A stretch of 9,337 bases of DNA from the NCBI GenBank assembly GCA_937892255.1, contig CALAUL010000066.1:1-9337 (forward strand). The letters are read 5' to 3'. A program made the position numbers and the translations under genes. Of the stretch, positions 1-7,322 are shown piece by piece. A model generated the notes under the pieces. The model was not told where the DNA came from. It did no database searches and saw nothing but the letters and a program-made list of their open reading frames with translations. This stretch comes from an uncultured Bacteroidales bacterium (GTDB lineage: Bacteria; Bacteroidota; Bacteroidia; Bacteroidales; Marinilabiliaceae). How positions within the stretch are numbered: position 1 is the stretch's first letter; every line of letters starts with the position of its first letter.

Positions 1-470
1 AGGTATAACAATACTTATGGATTGTTGTACTTTTCATTTTGTGATTTGAAAAGTCTGTGCGCAAAAGGTGCGCACCATATGCGCACGAGATGCGCTCGAA
101 GTTGTCGTAGGTGGATTGTTTTACCGTTGTCTTATTGTGGTATATCTCAAAGAATTTTTCTTTGTAAAGAGAGACGTGTTGGTTCCCTCTTGTTGGAGTA
201 CGGCAGTTGAGCTTATTTGTTTAGATTCTCGACCATTAGGATTATATTTTTTCTCTTTGTCATAATCATTTTCTCTTTTGTCGTGATGACAACATGCGGG
301 ATAGCTTTTTTTGTTGGAGATTTTTTCGGGGAAAGTCTCAGTTCCAATTTTATACAACGACATTTATCAAGAGTGTAGATTATTTTTATGAAAAGTAAAG
401 TCGAAATAATATTTAAGGTCGGTACGGTGTAGATTTATTGAAAAGACTTTATAATGCCGGATTTATAATA
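1..470. other. Intergenic stretch, no supported gene
   Basis: This A+T-rich stretch has short open frames on both strands, of 60 to 80 codons. None has a recognisable domain, a signal peptide or a promoter in front of it, and their predicted proteins look random. The only local structure is a cluster of GTGCGC words at 57-62 and 68-75 and its complement GCGCAC at 81-86; the last two form a short inverted repeat. I see no tRNA, rRNA or riboswitch pattern. It may be the remains of a decayed gene or a regulatory stretch for something left of the window. Confidence 0.5.
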
Positions 471-471
471 T

Positions 472-510
472 TAAAAAGATGTAGGAAATAGACTGTTGTT
501 TCCTACATCT
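472..510 (-). terminator. Intrinsic terminator of the minus-strand redox operon
   Basis: Arms 477-488 and 499-510 pair perfectly over 12 bp (AGATGTAGGAAA with TTTCCTACATCT) around a 10-base loop. Read on the minus strand the hairpin runs directly into a T tract (complement of the A run at 473-477) followed by more A/T. The plus-strand side lacks a T run, so the polarity is minus. It lies about 100 bp past the stop of the last gene of the four-gene operon, so it probably ends that transcript. Confidence 0.8.
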
Positions 511-608
511 AAATACTGTAATGCTATTTTATCAGTAACTCAAATGGTCTTATGATAATGTTAGCAATTCATTTCTCTTTATTATATGAGACAAGCTGTT
601 AATGTCTT

Positions 609-1187
609 TTACTTTCTCCAAGCGTTAACAACTTCTCCTATATACATAGAGTGTATGCCTGATGTGTTGTTGGAATACATTTTCTTTGGAACGTCTTTGA
701 ATCCTTTAGTATCAAAAGGTGCGGCATACATTATCTTACATTCTATAACCATTTTTGCTTCAGTGTAGTAAGGCGTGCCATTGGCAGTGTATGCAGTATG
801 TAGTCCGAGTGCATTTGCTTTATCTCCATCTCGTCCGCTGTTGGTTCCCATATATGTGAGAATTTCGCCATTTTCGGTATCGAATGACATGACGGTGAAG
901 TATTCAGCTTTATCAATGAATGTCTTTGTATAACGTTGCTCTGCCACATAGACCGTTAGAGCAGTTCGTCCCCATAGAGTGCCGATGCCTCCCCAGCCTA
1001 TGGTCATGGCATTGCTCTTTTGACCATCTCCGGCACAAAGCAATTGTGCATCTCTAAACCACTTGAATCCGTTGTCGGTAAATTCTTTTACGACATTAAA
1101 TTTCTTAAAACCATTATCTTCTTGTGCAAAGATAGGTGTGGCAATCAGTAAAAATGTTGCCGCGAACATCATTATTTGTCTTCTCAT
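609..1187 (-). CDS. Exported flavin reductase-like FMN-binding split-barrel protein
   Basis: This 192-residue protein has the core of the flavin reductase-like (split beta-barrel, PF01613-type) family. Residues 59-73 (NAMTIGWGGIGTLWG) match the flavin-binding strand and loop of the family. The segment TVMSF near 98-102 and SGRDGDK at 117-123 match the conserved region that contacts the flavin. The family binds FMN and often reduces it with NAD(P)H, or serves as an oxidoreductase partner. Unusually, residues 1-21 form a clear Sec signal peptide: Arg-Arg, a hydrophobic run, then PIFA before QED. The mature protein would therefore be periplasmic, where free NAD(P)H is not expected, and its electron source is unclear. 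It is the last gene of the operon, 20 bp after the aldo/keto reductase. Internal ATGs at codons 6 and 7 would shorten the signal but keep it. Family placement is fairly secure; substrate is unknown. Confidence 0.8.
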   Translation of the reverse strand: MRRQIMMFAATFLLIATPIFAQEDNGFKKFNVVKEFTDNGFKWFRDAQLLCAGDGQKSNAMTIGWGGIGTLWGRTALTVYVAEQRYTKTFIDKAEYFTVMSFDTENGEILTYMGTNSGRDGDKANALGLHTAYTANGTPYYTEAKMVIECKIMYAAPFDTKGFKDVPKKMYSNNTSGIHSMYIGEVVNAWRK

Positions 1188-1207
1188 TTTATTGTAGTTT
1201 TAGGTAG

Positions 1208-2026
1208 TTACCAAGGAAATGTTTCGGGGTCGTTGAGTGCATTTGAACGCAGATTTTGATTTAAAGCGCTTATTGCAAGCATGTCTTCATCGCTCAAACG
1301 GAATGTCATAATATCCATATTCTCGGCAAAGTGATTGGGTTTTGCTCGGGGTATTGTAATTAGGTCGCGTTGGATAATCCAACGAAGTACTATTTGTGAG
1401 GCTGTCTTTTGATATTTCTTTGCCAACGTCTGCAAAAGAGGGTTGCCTAAGACGTCTATGTCGTTTTGTCCGAAAGGACCCCAAGCCATTACTTGTATTC
1501 CCAGTTTGTGGTTGATGGCAATGTTTTCCTCTTGCGTCATCAGTGGGTGTATCTCTATCTGATTTATAACGGGACGAATGTCGGCATATGACAGCAGTTC
1601 GTCGAGGTGATGTTTGTTGAAGTTGCTTATACCGATAGATCGAACTTTGCCCTGTCTGACGTACTCTTCCATCGCTTGCCATGTATGTTTGACACAATCT
1701 TTTACAGGCCAATGAATCAGAAGCAAATCGATATAAGAGGTGTTGAGTTTGCGAAGGCTCTCTTCTATAGAATTTCGTACAGATTGGACTCCTTCTCGCA
1801 TTCTGTTGGTTGCTACTTTCGTGGTCAGAAATATCTCGTTGCGAGCAATGCCACTATCTGTGATACCCAATCCGACATATTCTTCATTGTCATAACCTTG
1901 CGCCGTGTCAATAAGCCGAAAGCCATGGTCGAGAGCCAAACGTACATTCTCTCTTGCCGTATCACCGCGTAATGTCCATGTGCCAACGCCTATTTGTGGT
2001 ATGTCGTATCCGTTACTTAGTGTCAT
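1208..2026 (-). CDS. Aldo/keto reductase (AKR family, 2,5-diketogluconate reductase-like)
   Basis: A complete 272-residue NADPH-dependent aldo/keto reductase of usual length for bacterial AKRs. The catalytic tetrad is visible: Asp40, Tyr45 (DTAQGYDNE), Lys70 (FLTTK) and His105 (LLLIHWPV). Other family marks are GVGTW near the N terminus, IGISNF at 131-136, NQIEIHP at 155-161, and a cofactor phosphate-binding stretch at 225-236 (IPRAKPNHFAEN). The last departs from the usual IPKS form, with Arg-Ala in place of Lys-Ser. The protein should be a cytosolic TIM barrel that reduces aldehydes or ketones to alcohols; the substrate cannot be read from sequence. It sits between the FMN reductase (30 bp gap) and the flavin reductase-like gene (20 bp gap) and is probably co-transcribed with them. 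The start is the first ATG of the frame and gives the standard N terminus. Confidence 0.93.
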   Translation of the reverse strand: MTLSNGYDIPQIGVGTWTLRGDTARENVRLALDHGFRLIDTAQGYDNEEYVGLGITDSGIARNEIFLTTKVATNRMREGVQSVRNSIEESLRKLNTSYIDLLLIHWPVKDCVKHTWQAMEEYVRQGKVRSIGISNFNKHHLDELLSYADIRPVINQIEIHPLMTQEENIAINHKLGIQVMAWGPFGQNDIDVLGNPLLQTLAKKYQKTASQIVLRWIIQRDLITIPRAKPNHFAENMDIMTFRLSDEDMLAISALNQNLRSNALNDPETFPW

Positions 2027-2056
2027 ATATATGTGAATTATAAATCCGTTCTGTGT

Positions 2057-2680
2057 TTATCTTATATAGTGAGTTTCAGTTAGTTCCTCTTTGATTTTTG
2101 GAGAGCCAAACTGCTCCATGCCAAGACGAATGGACTTTATGAGAAAGGCCATGTTGAGACCGAGTTGTCGCATGGTCTGCATTCCCTCTTCATCTTGTCG
2201 TACTTCGCCAGGTGATGTGCCGTGTGCTATGCTCCAATACTGAGAAGGAACAACTGGCATGTTTGTCTTTAGAAAATATTTGTTGAGAACGTCCATCGTA
2301 GCTGTTGCACCTCCGCGACGTGCTATGCTGACTGTCGCTCCTACTTTCATTGTCCAGTCGGCATGTAAATTGGAGTAAAACAGTCTGTCGAGCAACGAGA
2401 GTAACGTTCCGTTGGGCGATGCAAAATATACCGGAGAACCTATGAGAAGACCGTCAGCAGTGTGCATCTTTTCCGAAATCTCATTTACTATGTCGTTGAA
2501 AGCACAAACGCCTGTGTCCCAGCATTTGTTGCAAGCTATGCAACCGTGTATTGACAGATGACCGACATGTTGCCACTCTGTTTCAATACCTTGTTGTTGA
2601 AGCGATAGCTCCACTTCTCGTAGAGCCGTCGCTGTGTTGCCATTGGCTTTAGGACTGCCGTTTAATATGATGACTTTCAT
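2057..2680 (-). CDS. NAD(P)H-dependent FMN reductase / iron-sulfur flavoprotein family
   Basis: This is a flavodoxin-fold protein of 207 residues. It opens with the beta strand and FMN phosphate-binding loop VIILNGSPKANGNT (residues 3-16), and GSPVYFASPNG (81-91) is the second flavin-contacting loop. Four cysteines at 47, 50, 53 and 59 (CX2CX2CX5C) have the compact spacing known from archaeal and bacterial iron-sulfur flavoproteins (Isf), which hold a 4Fe-4S cluster. It may therefore be a cytosolic electron carrier or quinone/nitro/flavin reductase rather than a plain FMN reductase. I chose the ATG at 2680, which makes MKVIILNGSP the N terminus and lies 2 bp after the upstream stop. An in-frame ATG at 2710 would add ten residues that do not fit the fold and overlap the upstream gene. 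The tight spacing suggests translational coupling. Family assignment is firm; the cluster is inference. Confidence 0.88.
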   Translation of the reverse strand: MKVIILNGSPKANGNTATALREVELSLQQQGIETEWQHVGHLSIHGCIACNKCWDTGVCAFNDIVNEISEKMHTADGLLIGSPVYFASPNGTLLSLLDRLFYSNLHADWTMKVGATVSIARRGGATATMDVLNKYFLKTNMPVVPSQYWSIAHGTSPGEVRQDEEGMQTMRQLGLNMAFLIKSIRLGMEQFGSPKIKEELTETHYIR

Positions 2681-2682
2681 GA

Positions 2683-3756
2683 TTATAATACTGGAAGAAT
2701 GCTTTCCCAAACAAGATTAAGCTCTTCTTGTAAACGTGTATTCGATACGTTAGACGTTATTGCTATAACGGCATTTTTCTCAGGCAAAACGATAATATAT
2801 TGTCCATAAGCACCATCGGCTCTAAAGCTATTAGGACGACAACGCCACATCTGATAGCCGTAGCCTTGCATCCAATCGCTGTTTTCAATTGTTAAGCCCT
2901 TGTCGGCAGCTTCTTCCATGCGAGTGCCGGGATTGATACTTTCTACTTGTTTCTTAGACATCTCGTTAACCCATTCTGCAGGAATAAGCTGTTTGCCTTG
3001 CCAATTGCCGTTTTGCAAAAGTAACTGTCCCATCTTAGCTAAATCTTCTGTCTTAAGGTATAAACCCCAACCTCCCATGTTGATGCCTTGTTTGCATTCG
3101 TCCCATTTGGGTTTGTCGATGTTCATCGGTTTAAAAAGCTTGATATTGAGGTAATCTACAATCTTTTCTCCTGTCACTTTCTGGACAATGGCAGATAACA
3201 TATATGTACCTAAGCTGTTGTAGCAAAAGAATATTCCTGGCTGATGTGTTACAGGGTATGCTAAGAATGTCTTTACATAATCGTCGTCAAGGGAGCGAAT
3301 TTGTGCCGTTGGGTCGTCATCGTGACCACATGACATAGTCAGCAAGTCACGAACTGTCATTTCCTTTAAGTTGTCGCTTGTTTCAGCTGGTGCTTTGTCT
3401 TGGAAAAAGTCAACGACTTTATCTGTCAAGTTCAGTTTGCCATCTGCAATAGCGAGACCCACAGCCGTAGCTGTAAATGTTTTACTTACTGAATGAAGTA
3501 CATGAGGAACAGTGTCGAAACCTCCGTTTTGCCATTTGCTAAAGATGACATTTCCATCTTTGACAACCATGATGCTGTGTATCTCTAATGAATCATCAGA
3601 TGCTTTTTGAAAAAAGGAGTCCATTGCTTTGGCTACACTGTCAGGAGTCTCTACTCGTGGCAAATTTTTGTTATCTGTGGTTTGCTTTGCCTCACTTTGA
3701 CATGCTACTAATGCTGCAATTATTGCAGCTGTTAGGTAAATGATTTTTGCTTTCAT
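2683..3756 (-). CDS. Lipoprotein serine hydrolase, beta-lactamase/esterase (class C-like) family
   Basis: A 357-residue member of the serine beta-lactamase-like family, which includes class C beta-lactamases, DD-peptidases and EstB-type esterases. The N terminus is a lipoprotein signal (Lys residues, a hydrophobic run, lipobox L-V-A-C19), so the mature protein should be anchored to a membrane facing the periplasm or outside. Catalytic motif one is S89-V-S-K92 (HSVSKTFTA), giving nucleophile and general base. The Y179-N-S181 motif followed by LGTYMLSAIV is the second. The third motif region is near 314-320 (DGAYGQY), where the usual His-x-Gly or Lys-Thr-Gly is not clear. This favours an esterase or peptidase role over a true beta-lactamase. 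It heads the minus-strand operon, with a promoter about 37 bp upstream, and ends 2 bp before the FMN reductase. The substrate is not predictable from the sequence. Confidence 0.88.
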   Translation of the reverse strand: MKAKIIYLTAAIIAALVACQSEAKQTTDNKNLPRVETPDSVAKAMDSFFQKASDDSLEIHSIMVVKDGNVIFSKWQNGGFDTVPHVLHSVSKTFTATAVGLAIADGKLNLTDKVVDFFQDKAPAETSDNLKEMTVRDLLTMSCGHDDDPTAQIRSLDDDYVKTFLAYPVTHQPGIFFCYNSLGTYMLSAIVQKVTGEKIVDYLNIKLFKPMNIDKPKWDECKQGINMGGWGLYLKTEDLAKMGQLLLQNGNWQGKQLIPAEWVNEMSKKQVESINPGTRMEEAADKGLTIENSDWMQGYGYQMWRCRPNSFRADGAYGQYIIVLPEKNAVIAITSNVSNTRLQEELNLVWESILPVL

Positions 3757-3792
3757 AGTTTAGAGGGTTTAGAGTTAAATAATCATCATTCG

Positions 3793-3821
3793 CAAATATA
3801 CTCTTTTGCCTTGTATTGCAA
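3793..3821 (-). promoter_or_regulatory. Bacteroidetes-type promoter for the serine hydrolase operon
   Basis: On the minus strand, TATATTTG (complement of 3793-3800) matches the -7 consensus TAnnTTTG. A TTG (complement of 3819-3821) lies 18 bp upstream as the -33 element. Transcription should begin near 3787-3789, giving a leader of about 30 bases before the ATG at 3756. It is back to back with the GH9 promoter. Confidence 0.65.
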
Positions 3822-3862
3822 TGCTGTAGCGTAATTTTTTAGCATAAAGTATAAAAATATTC

Positions 3863-3891
3863 TTGCAATTAAGGGTATGTATATATATTTG
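3863..3891 (+). promoter_or_regulatory. Bacteroidetes-type promoter for the GH9 gene
   Basis: TTG at 3863-3865 and TATATTTG at 3884-3891 match the -33 and -7 elements, with the same 18-bp spacing as the opposing promoter. The expected transcript start near 3897-3900 leaves about 72 bases of leader before the ATG at 3972. The earlier in-frame ATG at 3909 would be only about ten bases from the transcript start, which argues against using it. Confidence 0.65.
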
Positions 3892-3971
3892 CAAAATCGA
3901 TATATCAATTGAAGTTTTGTCTTATGAAAATAATAAGGCAGAAAAGTTATTTTTTACCAAAACTCATATAT

Positions 3972-6497
3972 ATGAAGAGAATAGCATTACTCTGCATGTT
4001 ACTGATGACGGTTAGTCTTGGTCGTGCACAAGATTTACAACTTAACGACAAAGAGTATTTTGAACGACAAGGTGTCAATATACTCGTTTTTAGCAATAGC
4101 TTTAATGGAGGTTTCAACGATGAAAAGAACTCTGGCATAGAGATTATACATCACGGAGTACGAACAGTACAAGGTGGTGCAGTTCGTTTGAACAATACTC
4201 CCGAACAGTGGGACTTAGTTCCGAAAATGATAAGTCGTAAAGTTAACAAAGAGGATGGAAGCATAGAGGTCGTAATGCGTTATGATGACTACGATTTTGA
4301 CAGTCGTGTGGTTGTTACAGCAAAAGGCAAGGCGGTAGAGATTGCAGTGTGGCTTGATAAGCCTGTACCTGAGAAATTGGTGGGAGAGGCAGGTTTTAAC
4401 TTGGAGTTTCTTCCGTCTCAGTATTGGCTGAAGACATTTAGTGTAGACGGACGGTTGGGACGTCTTCCTCGTTATGCAACAAGCCAGATGATAACACGTC
4501 CCAATAGCGAAAAACCTCGTCAGTTTAAAGGATTTAAGACTTATGATGACCGAGGTACAGACCGTTTTGCAGATCCTCTGCCAATAGAAAAAGGACATAA
4601 TGTACTCTTGGCTTCAGATACTCCGGAACGTATGATACGTGTCAGCAGTGAAGATTCTGAATTGCTTCTTTACGATGGTCGCATGTTGGCTCAAAATGGT
4701 TGGTTTGTCTTACGTAGTATTTTGCCGAAAGATAAAACAGGGAAAGTTGTGACATGGACAGTAGAGCCTAACGCCATACCTAAATGGATTCGTGAGCCTA
4801 ATATCGGATTCTCGCAAGTAGGCTATTTGCCCGAGCAACCCAAAGTAGCTGTCATCGAATTGGATAAGAATGACAAGCCTCTTGATAAGGCATCGCTCAT
4901 GCGTATCAATGAAGACGGCACAACGACAGAGGTTTTCTCTGGCAATGTTAATATGTGGGGCGATTACTTTAAGTACAATTATGCTAAATTCGATTTCTCA
5001 TCAGTACAGCAGACAGGTGTCTATTATATTATGTACGGTGATGTTAAGACTAATAACTTTCTCATAGACGAACATGTCTACGATAAGATTACAGACGCTA
5101 CAACAGATGTCTGGGTACCTATTCACATGAATCATATGTACGTTACAGAAGGATATCGTACATGGCATGGTGAGCCGTTTAAAGAGGGATATTTACAAGC
5201 ACCGGAAAGCGACCATTTCGATCTTCACAGCCAAGGCTCAAAGACAGACACAAAGTATAAACCTTTGGAATTAATACCGGGACTTAATATCGGTGGTTTC
5301 TTTGATGCCGGAGATTTCGATATCGAGACAGGTTCTAATATCAATGTGGTGCAAAACTTCATACGTACATGGGAACTCTTTAAGCCTATGCGCGATGAGA
5401 CTTTCGTAAGTCAGAAGCAACGTTATGTTGACTTGCATCGTCCCGATGGAGTGGCTGATATCTTGCAGTTTATTGAGCATGGTACTTTAAACCTTGTTGC
5501 TCAAGCAGAACAGATAGGTCATATGGCATCAACATTATCTAACTCTGTCCTCGACAATTATCATCATTTGGGTGATGCAGCAAGTATAACGGACGGACTG
5601 CATTATGATCCAAGCCTTAAACCATACGAAGTGTCGCCAGATGGTAAATCGAGTGGGACACCTGATGATATGTGGGCTTTCACAACGCGCAATCCAAATC
5701 TTGACTTCCAAGCCGCTACAATGTTTGCTGCTGCAAGTAGAGCTTTGCAAGGCTATAATGATGATTTGGCTCAACGAGCTCTTACTCAGTCGAAGCGACT
5801 TATGGCAGAAGCTACCGAACTTATGGCAAAGAGTGGACGTAAACAACGCATCAACAGAGGCAACGACATAGGTACAAACTTACAGCTTTATGCTGCAACA
5901 CGCGAAAAGCAGTATCTTGAAAATTTCAACGGACAGATATGGATTGCTCTCGATCGTGATGTTAATTCGGTCATTCAGACAGCTCTTGATGCAATTCCAT
6001 TTATGGACGATGCATATCGTCAGAAATTACGTCCTTACGTAAAGAAATATGCGATGTATATCGACTCTCTCGCAATGCAAAATCCTTATGGTATTCCTAT
6101 CGGATTGGGTAATTGGGCAGGTAGCGGACAAGTATTGAGCTTCGGTACAGCAGTCTGTTTTGCACATATCTATTATCCCGACATTGTAAAACGCGATGTT
6201 GTGTTCCGCACTGCTGATTGGCTTTATGGATGTCACCCATATCACAACTACTCATTTGTGGCTGTTGTTGGTGCAGCACGTCCAAAGCAGGTCTTCTATG
6301 GAAACAATCGTGCAGACTTCTCTTTTATTCCGGGCAACGTGGCTCCGGGATTGCTCTTCCGTCGTCCTGATCATTTTGAGAATTTCGATGATTGGCCATT
6401 TCTTTGGGGACAGAACGAAGGTACAATAGCCGGCAATACACAGTATATCATCTTCGGCTCTGCATTGAAGAGTATTGTAGGTGCTATGAACGAATAA
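3972..6497 (+). CDS. Secreted glycoside hydrolase family 9 (endoglucanase-type)
   Basis: An 841-residue exported enzyme. Residues 1-19 are a signal peptide (MKR, hydrophobic run, GRA before QD). Residues about 25-270 form an extra N-terminal region that I do not recognise. An Ig-like CelD_N-type domain follows at about 275-365, opening with the typical IGFSQVGYLP. The alpha6/alpha6-barrel GH9 catalytic domain covers about 370-835. The catalytic base pair sits in GGFFDAGDFD (Asp445 and Asp448), and the probable acid is Glu816 in FLWGQNEG. The sugar-binding segment HPYHNYSFV at 755-763 matches the GH9 region around GxNPxxxSFV. GH9 enzymes hydrolyse beta-1,4-glucans by inversion; some in this phylum act on mixed-linkage glucan or xyloglucan. 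It is followed by its own terminator and appears monocistronic, without SusC/SusD partners. I chose the ATG at 3972 because it starts a clean signal peptide; in-frame ATGs at 3909 and 3924 would put 21 or 16 polar or mixed residues ahead of it. Confidence 0.9.
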   Translation: MKRIALLCMLLMTVSLGRAQDLQLNDKEYFERQGVNILVFSNSFNGGFNDEKNSGIEIIHHGVRTVQGGAVRLNNTPEQWDLVPKMISRKVNKEDGSIEVVMRYDDYDFDSRVVVTAKGKAVEIAVWLDKPVPEKLVGEAGFNLEFLPSQYWLKTFSVDGRLGRLPRYATSQMITRPNSEKPRQFKGFKTYDDRGTDRFADPLPIEKGHNVLLASDTPERMIRVSSEDSELLLYDGRMLAQNGWFVLRSILPKDKTGKVVTWTVEPNAIPKWIREPNIGFSQVGYLPEQPKVAVIELDKNDKPLDKASLMRINEDGTTTEVFSGNVNMWGDYFKYNYAKFDFSSVQQTGVYYIMYGDVKTNNFLIDEHVYDKITDATTDVWVPIHMNHMYVTEGYRTWHGEPFKEGYLQAPESDHFDLHSQGSKTDTKYKPLELIPGLNIGGFFDAGDFDIETGSNINVVQNFIRTWELFKPMRDETFVSQKQRYVDLHRPDGVADILQFIEHGTLNLVAQAEQIGHMASTLSNSVLDNYHHLGDAASITDGLHYDPSLKPYEVSPDGKSSGTPDDMWAFTTRNPNLDFQAATMFAAASRALQGYNDDLAQRALTQSKRLMAEATELMAKSGRKQRINRGNDIGTNLQLYAATREKQYLENFNGQIWIALDRDVNSVIQTALDAIPFMDDAYRQKLRPYVKKYAMYIDSLAMQNPYGIPIGLGNWAGSGQVLSFGTAVCFAHIYYPDIVKRDVVFRTADWLYGCHPYHNYSFVAVVGAARPKQVFYGNNRADFSFIPGNVAPGLLFRRPDHFENFDDWPFLWGQNEGTIAGNTQYIIFGSALKSIVGAMNE

Positions 6498-6512
6498 AAC
6501 ACATTTCAATTC

Positions 6513-6653
6513 ATTGCTGTCTGGCTAAAATGACCATCTTTGCCCATGGTTATTTATGGTATTTTGTAATATAAATAAACAAAAGGGCTGATACATCGCG
6601 AGAAGTGTCAGCCCTAATTCGTTTTTAACGCTAAAGTTTTACCGGACAGCAAT
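6513..6653. repeat. 141-bp segment with 12-bp terminal inverted repeats enclosing a terminator hairpin
   Basis: ATTGCTGTCTGG at 6513-6524 pairs with CCGGACAGCAAT at 6642-6653, with one G-T wobble in 12 positions and nine perfect outer pairs. The inner 117 bp contain the GH9 terminator stem. It could be a long-range fold of the GH9 3' untranslated region or a small MITE-like element. I see no clear target-site duplication and no coding potential. Confidence 0.4.
6584..6626 (+). terminator. Intrinsic terminator of the GH9 gene
   Basis: Arms AGGGCTGATAC (6584-6594) and GTGTCAGCCCT (6605-6615) pair over 11 bp, with one wobble, around a 10-base loop. A run of five T residues at 6622-6626 follows after a six-base spacer. 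It lies 87 bp past the GH9 stop codon. The A run just left of the stem gives it some activity in the other direction too. Confidence 0.7.
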
Positions 6654-6666
6654 AGTTTAAAATTTC

Positions 6667-6736
6667 GTGTAAATAGAGGATACGGGATTCGGTTACGAGT
6701 CCCGTATCCTTTGTGTAGCTGGGTATTCAATAATAG
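6667..6736. repeat. 70-bp hairpin repeat, copy A
   Basis: This is the left copy of a direct repeat whose partner is at 9073-9142. The two align without gaps and I count 56 of 70 identical positions. The core is a hairpin, with GAGGATACGGGA pairing with TCCCGTATCC, followed by the shared tail GGTATTCAATAATAG. This copy ends 14 bp past the stop of the minus-strand HTH gene, so it may act as that gene's terminator, although neither side has a strong T run. Confidence 0.7.
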
Positions 6737-6749
6737 CAAAAGCACACTC

Positions 6750-7100
6750 TCATCTATCTATTATTTTGGAGGAAGTGAAATCTGCCGCTTGCTCTTGGAG
6801 GTTAAGCGCCTGTAACGGCTTTCGCCCCGACTCAATCCATTGCAACAACTCATCTTCGTAGAAGTAGAGTTTCTTTCCACGCTTGTAGGCAGGAATCAGC
6901 CCCTTATTACGTGCGAACGTGTAGATAGTAGGTTTCGCCTTGCGTGTGATTTTGCACGCCTCGTCAATCTCGACAATGCGATGCTTGTCGATAGCAGTCT
7001 GTGGTTGCAATGCCGCCACAATCTTGTGGATTCGCTCCACCTGTTTTGTTAGATAACCCACCACCTGCGGCAGCTTATTAAAAGTAATTTCATTTGCCAT
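6750..7100 (-). CDS. Small HTH_17 (excisionase/MerR-like) DNA-binding protein
   Basis: A 116-residue protein with an N-terminal segment of about 30 residues likely to form a helix (coiled-coil-like: LPQVVGYLTKQVERIHKIVAAL, split by no proline after position 11). A helix-turn-helix of the HTH_17 type follows at about 41-92. The HTH has the usual shape: EIDEACKITRKAKPTIYTF as recognition helices, then KGLIPAYKRGKKLYF as the wing, then DELLQWIESG. Such proteins are common on Bacteroidales conjugative and mobilisable elements, acting as excisionase-like accessory or regulatory factors. No integrase is visible in this window, so its role here is open. G+C in one counted row is 50%, clearly above the neighbouring plus-strand pair. 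The start at 7100 is the first ATG of the frame. The gene points away from the pair, so its upstream region is shared with theirs. Confidence 0.8.
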   Translation of the reverse strand: MANEITFNKLPQVVGYLTKQVERIHKIVAALQPQTAIDKHRIVEIDEACKITRKAKPTIYTFARNKGLIPAYKRGKKLYFYEDELLQWIESGRKPLQALNLQEQAADFTSSKIIDR

Positions 7101-7160
7101 ATGCGAATTAGTTTAATGATTAGATGGCAAAGGAAATCGGTGTTATAATGGTGAAATCAC

Positions 7161-7199
7161 CCACCAAAATATAACTGCAAAATAACTTTTGGATGGTGG
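7161..7199. promoter_or_regulatory. Interrupted inverted repeat upstream of the HTH gene, possible operator
   Basis: CCACCAAAA (7161-7169) faces TTTTGG (7187-7192) and GGTGG (7195-7199), so CCAAAA/TTTTGG and CCACC/GGTGG both pair as an imperfect dyad. It lies 60-100 bp in front of the HTH gene. Within it the minus strand reads TATATTTTG, close to but one base longer than the -7 consensus. It could be the autoregulatory site of the HTH protein; this is inference. Confidence 0.25.
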
Positions 7200-7291
7200 T
7201 TATTTATGGTTTATGTTTTATTATTAGATGATGTTATATAATGATAGTTATTAAGATGACTATATAGGCATTCTCTTCAATAAAAAAGTTG

Positions 7292-7299
7292 TATCTTTG
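7292..7299 (+). promoter_or_regulatory. Promoter -7 element for the two-gene accessory module
   Basis: TATCTTTG matches the Bacteroidetes -7 consensus TAnnTTTG exactly. No good TTG or TTTG is seen at the expected -33 distance (only TTC at 7271-7273). Transcription would start near 7306, leaving a leader of about 17 bases before the ATG at 7323. The rest of 7101-7322 is A+T-rich without other genes. Confidence 0.55.
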
Positions 7300-7322
7300 T
7301 ATTATCTAATAAATTTCTTGTT

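Noticed and set aside
22..265. Two overlapping plus-strand frames with Cys/Arg-rich starts
   Set aside because: They arise from the GTGCGC-rich patch, overlap each other in different frames and show no protein signature.
121..363. 80-codon open frame on the minus strand
   Set aside because: No domain, a composition like random A/T-rich translation, no promoter, and it overlaps equally weak frames on the other strand.
2900..3154. Plus-strand open frame inside the serine hydrolase gene
   Set aside because: It is the antisense shadow of a well-supported coding region.
3909..3971. Earlier starts for the GH9 gene
   Set aside because: They would place polar residues before the signal peptide, and 3909 lies almost at the predicted transcript start.
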